Positions 56,267-64,000 of a DNA stretch of 64,000 nt are shown piece after piece. Source of the DNA: Cichorium intybus (Eukaryota > Streptophyta > Magnoliopsida > Asterales > Asteraceae); assembly GCA_023525715.1 (NCBI GenBank), contig CM042012.1, positions 47,532,561-47,596,560 on the forward strand. Reading direction: 5' to 3'. The notes beneath the pieces were generated by a model. The model was not told where the DNA came from, searched no databases, and saw nothing but the letters and a program-made list of their open reading frames with translations. Every line of letters begins with the position of its first letter. Position 1 is the first letter of the stretch. The translations under genes and the position numbers were made by a program.

Positions 56267-56755
56267 TAGTTGTAAAACCCGTGTATTACACGGGATGATA
56301 TAAAAAAATATTAATTAAGAATATCTAAACATTAATAATTTTACATAAGAAATTTGTTTGTGTATCGTGACATCTTGCTTTTGATTGTTACTATTACGAC
56401 TTTGTATTTTGATAAATATAATTGATTATGACAATGTCATCGATACTAAAATCAAATTCACTATTATGATTGGAATCGTTATTCAAAATATTATGACGAC
56501 AATTGTCTTTCTATTGTCTCTCAAATCAATTTACACATTAAAAAATAATATGATATTAAAAAACAATTAATTTTGAAATTGAATGATAACAATTAATTTT
56601 GAATTGAAAGATAATTAAACCGATCATTAAGGAGTTAGAAACGTTTCAAACCAATTAGTTTTTTTAAGAAATTTAAAATTATGAGAAAATGACATGTGGC
56701 AAATTCAATGAGGAGATGACATGTGGCTTTGAGTTACTTATTTATTAGGATAGGA
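56266..56755 (-). mobile_element. Non-autonomous Helitron
   Basis: In the - sense it starts TCCTATCCTAATAAATAA (56755 leftwards) and ends with a perfect hairpin CCCGTGT-AAT-ACACGGG, eight bases later CTAG, inserted between A and T. This is the Helitron signature (5' TC, 3' hairpin and CTRR, A/T target, no duplication). 490 bp, no Rep/helicase. The uninterrupted target 'agatatattacaattact' is preserved at 57377-57394 in the second duplicate. Confidence 0.85.
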
Positions 56756-57037
56756 TATTACAATTACTATGCAGGTATTATGGGACAATTACTTAGGTTG
56801 AAGAGAATCTTGGAACAAAATCAATATCAAGGATAGAATTTAGTTTAACTAACTTCCAATGTGACTACATATGATTTTACAACATTGGAGTATATGTCAT
56901 AAATGCTTTGATTTCACTAAAAACCTTTTTAGTATGTATCGTTATACATATGATTCGAATTTTTTCATAACATGTTATGTTGTTACACTACAAATGCTTA
57001 TACTATGTATTGATATACATATATATTAATAGCTTCT

Positions 57038-57500
57038 CATGAAATGCTATGCTCACAACTTGTTTTCACATGATCAAGTAGACATGATTAATATTATTAA
57101 TTGAATTTACTTGTGTATTCATTGAAGTACGTGTTGCTTTTATGGATTCATATCTTATTTAAGGATCCATATTTGATTAGGAGAAGTCAAAGTTTAGTAT
57201 GTAAACCTGAATTGAAAATATCTTCATAAGGGGATTGTATTGGCTAAAATGAAATGGATAATAAGTGGTCTTGGTATTTTAAAGACCTGGTAGCACCAAT
57301 AATGTGTGTCTTATAAGGAAAGGAAAGGACAAGTGTTTGCTGTTGAGTATACCAGAAAGCTATGGTAGATGAATTAGATATATTACAATTACTAAGTAGG
57401 TATTATGGGAAAATTTCTTAGGTTGAAAATAGTCTTTGGACACAATCAATATCAAGGATGAAATTTTGTTAAACTAACTTCCAAGGTGACTACATATGTG
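57038..57500 (+). repeat. Direct duplicate, copy 2 (empty site)
   Basis: Second copy of the 55895-56885 unit without Helitron or AT expansion. Identity to copy 1 is roughly 80-85% by eye. Confidence 0.72.
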
Positions 57501-57962
57501 ACACCCCATTTCTACTGTTTTCAAATACTGTATAAATATAGAAATACAAAAATACGGTTTATCAAAAACCGATCATTTACATGTTTCAAAATAGTGGGTG
57601 TTACAAATCCATACCAAAACTAACCATAGTAAGCAAGAAAGGATTAAACCTTTAGTCCAAGATAGGAGCTAACTCGGGCTCCACTCCAGCTTTACTCCAA
57701 CCAATTATACTTCTGAATTTTAACCTGGAATACATGGCATAAAAATAGAATACGTAAGACAATAATGTCTCGTGAGTTACATGAGTTTTAGACTCAAACC
57801 ATTAACTTATTTCTTCCAACTTTTTATAAATTTGTATCATAAAACTTCTATCTAAACTTTATAGTAATAACATACTATAACTTTTTATTTCTCGAAATCA
57901 TTTCATAACATACTTTACAAAAATAACATCCTTCAAGGTTTTAAAATATTTTTATACCATAG
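57501..57962 (-). repeat. Fragment of another LTR-type repeat
   Basis: Begins 'tgtgacaccccatttctac' (57497), a start seen in plant Ty3/Gypsy LTRs, and contains 'gtctcgtgagttacatgag'. It is cut by the Copia LTR at 57963. Family and orientation are not certain. Confidence 0.35.
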
Positions 57963-58731
57963 TGAAGGGTTTCTATGCAATCAATGAACACAAAATAACC
58001 TAAGGTTCACATGCAACCCTAATATTGATCTATGTTTTCTTCTATGAAGATTAGAACTAAGAACCTAAAGGATACAATTCAATTCTAAAGAAGAATCAAG
58101 AAAAACCAACCTTAGATCTTATGATCCTTTTAAGCAGCAGCAAAATTATCCTGCCTCAGATGAAAGTCACACCCAGGGGATGGAAGAATTAGTCCAGCAG
58201 AGTAAATCCAGAGAGAGGTGGCGTCAAGAATGAGGTGCCAGGGGGTTCCTTTTATAGCCTCCTAGGGTTACACCTGAAACCCTAAGGAGCCTCCAATTGG
58301 ACAAGGCTTTTGACCACTTGGACCAGGCTTACCAAACCCTAATTAGGGTTTCGCCAAACCCTTGGAGGAGCCTCCAAGTTGGCGCCACTTTTGGTCCCTG
58401 GTTTTCCTGGCCAGTTATTCAACTATTGAATAAATGCCATACCAGTCCCTGCACCTTTTTAATTAATTAATTTAATCTCCAAATTAAATCCAATTAATTC
58501 TAGATTAAATCTCAATTAATTAATATAGTTTCTAATTAATATATTAGCACTTAAATATATTAATAAACCATATGTATATTTTCTATTGATTTATTATACA
58601 ATTAATAAATCAACTATTCTCTCTACTGAACTATCTTTCCTCCACCCATGAGGGCAACCCAAATGGACTTTGCTTTTAACCATAAGATAAAAGTTCAATT
58701 ACAAGTCATGGCTTAGACACCTAATCCAACA
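57963..58731 (-). repeat. 3' LTR of the gag-pol Copia
   Basis: 769 bp, TG...CA in the - sense, followed inward by the purine tract AAGTGGGAGAC. Clearly related to the 775-bp LTRs of the gag-only element, with the AT-rich third best conserved, but diverged elsewhere. Confidence 0.88.
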
Positions 58732-59516
58732 GTCTCCCACTTGGATAATTCTATGACTTTAATTGTCTGAACTCTGACCCAGTCAGTTCTGTCCAAAGAT
58801 AAGTGATCAGATGATCCTCCGTCCAACAAGATATTTTCAGACTCAAGACATGGATAAAATCAATCTGGTCTGATTCACTGTTCCTCGATTTCCGATTTGC
58901 ATATGACTCTTAGACTACCAATTTAGTCCCGGTTGGCCAACCATTTTAGTCAACTTCAAAATCATCGAGAGGCCTACAGATATCTGTTTCCCGTTAGGGT
59001 CAAGGGACGAATAAACTTCGACTCATATACTTATGTCTTTTACCAGACAAATCACTCACAACAATACGTTTTATAACATCGAGTTACCGATGCGTTTTCA
59101 TATTATCAATGAACAACCGTCTAATAAATCATAACTCATATGTCTTAGCTTAAAGATCAAAAGATATTATCGTCTCAACATTGCTCGTGATGTAATCCAT
59201 GAAGCAATCCATTGAGCGCGGGTTTATCCAATACTCAAATCTCCATTTCCAAGTACTCACGAATGGTTCAGCAATCCAATTGCAATGTCTAACTCCTTAG
59301 ACAATCTATTACCAATTCATGACAGTCTTACTTCACACTTACTCCCTTAAAGTGTAATCGACTGTGGATATTTGAATAATCCAATTATTCAGGAAGTAAA
59401 ACATGCAAAATGAAACACAATGATAAAGTACTGACAAGAGTAGTAAACCATAATAAATCTCTATTATTAAATCACAAGAGTCAAATACAATACATTGTTA
59501 CAAGTTTCGAACCTAT
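58732..59516 (-). other. Region between pol and the 3' LTR
   Basis: Non-coding 785 bp similar to 41658 to about 42420 of the gag-only element, with conserved blocks such as 'aaaatcatcgagaggcctac'. Probably 3' UTR. Confidence 0.75.
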
Positions 59517-62427
59517 CTAATTACTAAAACTTATATCATCTCTTAATCCAATGCTCCTAGCATGCTGATTATGCTTAATCCTACTCAGAGCCTTTGTCAA
59601 GGGATCTGCAGGATTATCTTCCGATGATACCCTCTTTACAAGGAGGTGACCTTCTTCTACCCTATGCCTGATGTAGTGGTACTTTCTGTCGATATGTCTG
59701 GACTTTCCATGATCTCGCGGTTCCTTTGTCAAGGCGACCGCACCTTCATTATCGCAGAACAGTTCCAAGGGCTCCTGAATACTCGGGACTACTCCAAGGT
59801 CACCGATAAAGTTCTTCAGCCAAGCCGCTTCCTTTGACGCTTCACTTGCTGCTATGTACTCTGATTCGCACGTAGAATCAGCCACTGTTTCTTGCTTGGA
59901 ACTTTTCCAAGTCACTGCTCCACCGTTCAAAAGGAATACCCAGCCCGACTGAGACCGACCACTGTCTCTATCCGTCTGAAAGCTGGCATCTGTATATCCT
60001 TCAACTCTCAAGGTATCACTGCCACCGAGGATTAACACCATGTTCTTTGTCCTTCGCAGATACTTGAGTATATTTTTCACAGCTATCCAATGCGCCCTTC
60101 CAGGGTTACCCTGGTACCGACTGACCATGCTTAAGGCGAAAGCCACGTCAGGGCGAGTACACGTCATAGCGTACATGATTGATCCCACAGCCGAAGCGTA
60201 TGGTACTCGACTCATCTCAGCTATTTCCTTGTCTGTACTCGGACTTTGAGTCTTACTCAGCTTCGCATTACTTTGGATAGGCAGCTCTCCCTTCTTGGAA
60301 TTTTCCATACTAAACCTCTTTAGTACCTTATCCAAGTATGTACCCTGACTGAGTCCAATCAGTCTCTTCTTCCTATCTCTCAATATTCTAATCCCAAGAA
60401 TATAGGCAGCCTCTCCTAGGTCCTTCATGGCGAAACATTTCCCAAGCCAAGCCTTAACATCTTGCAAGGTTGGAATATCGTTTCCCATGAGCAGTATGTC
60501 ATCGACATACAGCACCAGAAAAGTGACTATACTCCCACTAGCCTTGACATATACGCAGGACTCATCCTCGCTCCTAGAGAAGCCAAACTCTTTGACTTCC
60601 TCATGGAAACAAAGATTCCAGCTGCGAGAAGCTTGCTTCAATCCGTAGATTGATCTCTCAAGCTTACACACCTTATTAGGATACTTTGCATCGACAAAAC
60701 CCTCTGGCTGATTCATGTAAACATCCTCAGTCAGCTTCCCATTAAGGAAAGCGGTTTTGACGTCCATCTGCCAAATTTCATAGTCATGAAATGCAGCTAT
60801 GGCCAGCATAATCCTAATAGACTTTATCTTAGCTACTGGTGAGAAGGTCTCGTCATAATCAACCCCCGGGGTTTGAGTAAAACCCTTCGCAACTAGTCTT
60901 GCCTTGAAAGTGTGTACCTTTCCGTCCATGTCTGTCTTCTTCTTGAAGATCCATTTGCACCCGACTGTCTTTCGACCCGGTACATTGTCAACCAAGTTCC
61001 AAACTTGATTGTCATACATGGACTTGATCTCGCTATCCATGGCCTCTTTCCACTTGGCAGACTCAGGGCCCGCCACTGCTTCCTGGTAGTTAGCTGGTTC
61101 ATCCAAATTTATCAGTGTCCTATCACTGACAAAAGTGTCCCCATCCGAAGTTATATGGAACCCATAAAACTCGGGTGGCATGCTAACCCTACTAGAACGC
61201 CTAAGAGGTAAGGATACATCTGTCGGGCCAACAGGAACTTCTTCCTCATGTTGGTTGCTAGTTTCTCCTAAGGTTGCGTCATCTGATGACTCTTGAATTT
61301 CTTCCAGATCAATGGTACTCCCACTGTCCTCTTTGAATACGAGCTCTCTCTCTCGAAAGACTGCTCGTCTAGCTACAAAGACCACGTCCTCGCTCGGTCT
61401 GTAGAATAGATATCCAAAGGACTGTTTGGGATAACCAATGAAGAAACACCTTTCGCTTCTGTCTGCGAGTTTGTCTTGAGTCTCTCGTCTAACGAAAGCC
61501 TCACAACCCCAGACCTTGATATGTGCTAACGAGGGAGCTTTCCCCGTCCACATCTCATGAGGTGTTTTCGCAACCTTCTTAGTTGGGACAAGATTGAGGA
61601 TATGGGCGGCAGTCTCTAAGGCATACCCCCAGAAGTGAATGGGAAGTGAAGCTCGACTCATCATGGAACGAACCATGTCCAACAGGGTTCGGTTGCGCCT
61701 CTCTGCAACACCGTTCAACTGTGGTGTCCTGGGAGGTGTCAACTGCGAAACTATTCCGCATTCCTTTAGATAGTCCAGGAACTCGATACTTAGATACTCT
61801 CCGCCTCTGTCGGATCTGAGCATCTTTATCTTCCTGCCTAATTGATTCTCTACTTCGTTCTTAAACTCTTTGAATTTTTCAAAGGTGTCCGACTTGTGCT
61901 TGATCAAGTAGATGTAACCGTATCTACTAAAATCGTCGGTAAAAGTCACGTAGAACCGCGTGCCATCCTTTGTGGTTGATCTGAATGGACCACACACATC
62001 CGTGTGAATAATGTCCAATAGACCCTCACCTCTTTCAAAAGACCCTTTGAAAGGTGATTTAGTCATCTTGCCCAACAGACAAGATTCGCATACATCATCC
62101 GACTTGAGGTCGAATGATTCCAACACTCCATCCTTTTGGAGTTGGGCGATGCGTTTCTTGCTGATGTGGCCGAGCCGACTATGCCACAGACATGCCTTTT
62201 CCACGTCACTAGTAGAATCAATTTACACTTTGTCCTAGATTGTCAACACATTTCACAGTTTCATACACACCATTACAAGGATAAGCAGTAAAATTCAAAA
62301 TACCATTTTTGAAAACAGAAATAGATCCAATATTATTATCAAAAGAAAAATGAAATCCTTGTCTGAATAATGCGTGAAATGAAATAATATTTCTTGCCAT
62401 TTCTGGCGAATAGCAACAATCTAACAA
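59517..62427 (-). pseudogene. Copia Pol: integrase, reverse transcriptase, RNase H
   Basis: The 895-aa open frame 59517-62204 holds the end of the GAG-pre-integrase zinc finger (LWHSRLGHI ... CESCLLGK), the integrase core with DVCGPF, TDDFSRYGYIYLIKHKSD and NGVAERRNRTLLDM, the Copia reverse transcriptase (KARLVAKGFTQTPGVDYDET; IWQMDVKTAFLNG; active site YVDDILL) and RNase H (GYTDASFQTDRDSG; SEYIAASEASKEAAWL). The upstream segment 62218-62427 (MARNIISFHALFRQGFHFSF) belongs to the same protein but in another frame, and a second frame change separates it from gag near 62425. Two disruptions make this copy unlikely to produce a full polyprotein, though the enzyme core is intact. Confidence 0.93.
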
Positions 62428-63533
62428 ACTTCACTACTAAGCACTAAACTATAAACTCCAATCTTGGTAACAGGGGACGATCTCCTATTGCCCATGATCA
62501 AGTTCAGTCTACCGTGCTCCACCTCCCTGCTTTCCTTTAGGCCCTGCATATCAGAACAAATGTGAAAACCACATCCTGTGTCAAGGACCCAAGAATTAGA
62601 AGATGGTGAGTTTTTAGAGATAGTGTATATACCTGCTGTCGATGGCTTTACTTTCCCATCCTTGACATCCTGCAAGTATTTGGGGCAGCTTCTCTTCCAA
62701 TGACCCTTTTCTTTGCAGTAGAAACAGTTTGCTTCATCGGGGTTGGCCACACAAGGAATTTGGGAAGTCTTGGTTCTCGAGCCATTACTGGATGACCCGG
62801 CTTGAACCTTTTCCCTCCAATTTTGCTTAGGAGGGCCCTTCCTTTTCTTTCCTCTGCCACTTCCAATGGCTAGAACGGGCTGATTAACCGAGGGTACACT
62901 TTTACCCTTCATCCCGTCTTCAGCCACTCGAAGCATGCGATGCAACTCAGTCATATTAGCCTGATTGTTGTTCAAATGATAAGCCAGCCTGAACTGGTCA
63001 TAAGAACTCGGCAACGAGTTAAGCACTATGTCAACGGCCAACTGTTCCGGTACAGGCATCGCAAGCTTTCTAAGCCGCTCCACGTAACCTTGCATTCTTT
63101 GCACATGAGTGCAGATGGACTCTCCATCTTTGGGTTTGCTGTTCGTGAAGTCCTTGACCACTTCGCACCTTTCGATGCGCTCTTGCTTGCGGAACTTTTC
63201 CGCAAGCTCCTTGTGCATCTCATAGGGCCAGTAGTCTTCGTATATTCTCTGCAATTCGGGGTTCATTGTGGCGATCATGATGCAGGCCACTTTGGTTGCA
63301 TCATCAGTATGTTTTTGGTACGAGGCAATTTCCTCGGGAGTAGCAGTTTCGGGGTCGACATCGACAAGCTCGGTCTCGAGAACATACTCTTTGTTCTCAT
63401 ACCTCAGAGCCATCTTGATGTTTCTAATCCAGTCATTATAGTTTGTCCCGTTCAATTGAACCCTGGAACATAGTGAGAGGATTGAGGGAACACTGGAGTT
63501 TGATTGGGGAGCGGATTGATCAGCAGAAGACAT
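62421..63533 (-). CDS. Copia Gag plus protease start
   Basis: 370 aa from the ATG at 63531-63533. The UBN2-type Gag domain covers about 20-210 (LNGTNYNDWIRNIKMALRYE; PVPEQLAVDIVLNSLPSSYD). A basic stretch (GSGRGKKRKGPPKQNWREK) follows, then the zinc knuckle CFYCKEKGHWKRSC (about 270-283). The aspartic protease start WVLDTGCGFHICSDMQGL is at about 317-334. The frame stops soon after, where the protein should run on into pol; this is a frame disruption, not a normal gag stop. It provides capsid and polyprotein cleavage for the element. Confidence 0.92.
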   Translation of the reverse strand: MSSADQSAPQSNSSVPSILSLCSRVQLNGTNYNDWIRNIKMALRYENKEYVLETELVDVDPETATPEEIASYQKHTDDATKVACIMIATMNPELQRIYEDYWPYEMHKELAEKFRKQERIERCEVVKDFTNSKPKDGESICTHVQRMQGYVERLRKLAMPVPEQLAVDIVLNSLPSSYDQFRLAYHLNNNQANMTELHRMLRVAEDGMKGKSVPSVNQPVLAIGSGRGKKRKGPPKQNWREKVQAGSSSNGSRTKTSQIPCVANPDEANCFYCKEKGHWKRSCPKYLQDVKDGKVKPSTAGIYTISKNSPSSNSWVLDTGCGFHICSDMQGLKESREVEHGRLNLIMGNRRSSPVTKIGVYSLVLSSEVC

Positions 63534-64000
63534 CTATAAAAGAAGGTAAGTTTAATTAGATACTTGTCGGTCCTTATAATAACCCAATATAAAATAAGGC
63601 TAGGATCCAACTATAACAATTTGCAACATAGAAGAGGGATGCCGTAATCTATAAGCAAATTTTATAAAGGTAGGCGAATGACGATTCAGCCGATTCCACC
63701 GCGGAAAAATAATCTTATTATAAATGGAATTCCTAGTTTCTTATGAGATTTATTGAACTGTTCAATAGCATGTTTAATCTCGGATATGCCCCACCGTTTG
63801 TGACTGGGATGCCGAGGATCACAAACCGGGTGTGAATAACCATGCAAATTAGCTTGGTGCTCTCGGGATCCATTATCATCTCAAATTGATGTGCCGGTAA
63901 ACCACACACGCTCCATCAACAATGATAACACCCGAGACACCCATTGCCACTCTTTATGAACCCCTATTGGTGTGCCGGTAAACCACACACGCTCCACCAA
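63534..64000 (-). other. Leader of the gag-pol Copia with two hairpin motifs
   Basis: Untranslated leader similar to 46305 to about 46790 of the gag-only element. Two copies of the hairpin motif (63891 and 63971) sit about 80 bp apart, exactly as in the relative. Confidence 0.8.

Larger units (their letters stand above)
55895..56885 (+). repeat. Direct duplicate, copy 1 (with Helitron)
   Basis: About 450 bp of this copy aligns with 57038-57500, e.g. 'ttagtatgtaaacct.aa', 'ggggattgtat.ggctaaaat' and 'caatatcaaggat'. It is interrupted by an AT tract and a Helitron at 56266-56755. Non-coding. Confidence 0.75.
57963..64000 (-). mobile_element. Copia retrotransposon with gag and pol (right LTR outside window)
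   Basis: 3' LTR at 57963-58731, pol at 59517 to about 62427, gag at 62421-63533, leader from 63534. Same family group as the gag-only element at 40883-48432: LTR ends (TGTTGGATTAGG...), purine tract, post-pol region and leader are all similar. Right LTR and target duplication lie outside, so its intactness cannot be judged. Confidence 0.92.

Noticed and set aside
58732..59516. Possible envelope-like ORF after pol
   Set aside because: No sustained frame on the - strand; the region is conserved as non-coding sequence in the gag-only relative.
60912..61211. ORFs on the + strand within Copia pol
   Set aside because: Antisense shadows of a well-supported integrase/RT frame.

Overview
The window is nuclear DNA of a flowering plant: AT-rich intergenic sequence, GT-AG introns, 3' poly(A) signals, plant-only gene families and dense nested transposable elements. 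The mix of Copia, RTE, L1, Harbinger, hAT, MULE, CACTA and Helitron elements and the general look of the genes fit an asterid eudicot; Asteraceae (lettuce-like) is my best guess, but this is inference and was not tested.

Genes, left to right. A PLAC8/DUF2985 membrane protein (1633-3120, +). Three dispersed tandem copies of a CAN-type Ca2+-dependent staphylococcal-like nuclease on the - strand: CAN-A 3598-8125, CAN-B 14268-16166, CAN-C 20167-21454. I resolved nine exons with canonical splice sites in A and B. Copy C keeps only six exons, lost the segment between its lipidated N-terminus and the nuclease domain, and gained a hydrophobic C-terminal tail. Then come a type I (M-gamma, AGL80-like) MADS-box gene (22339-23133, -), a three-exon ATX1-like copper chaperone of 70 aa (26189-26644, +), a nine-exon plastid BADC gene, i.e. 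a BCCP homologue lacking the biotinylated lysine (27594-31885, -), and a PRA1-family protein (53714-54412, +).

Mobile DNA fills most of the rest. A Harbinger element carrying only ORF1 sits in intron 3 of CAN-A (5412-7270, TSD TAA). Other Harbinger-type elements lie at 9066-9787, 17169-18419 (a Tourist-like element swollen by about 790 bp of GGT-type repeat) and 52487-53491. There is a hAT MITE (8407-8617), a MULE-type MITE inside BADC intron 4 (29833-30020), a tRNA-type SINE with a 13-bp target duplication (32491-32715), an RTE-type LINE tail (about 13200-13968), a CACTA end (54642) and a Helitron (56266-56755) whose empty site survives in a nearby duplicate.

The main structure is a three-level nest at about 36110-51480. 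An L1-type LINE (- strand) was hit in ORF1 by a MULE (38320-50988, about 110-bp TIRs, 9-bp TSD TTCCTAGTA). The MULE transposase gene was in turn hit by a gag-only Copia element (40883-48432, two LTRs of about 775 bp, TSD TTAAG). A related Copia element with full pol occupies 57963 to the window end (- strand, right LTR outside the window), and a third Copia element enters at the left edge (1-579).

The two related Copia elements share 3' sequence and a repeated hairpin motif in the leader, which suggests a non-autonomous/autonomous pair. I saw no CRISPR array, tRNA or rRNA gene. All exon models were built by eye from splice sites and reading-frame continuity, without transcript data.
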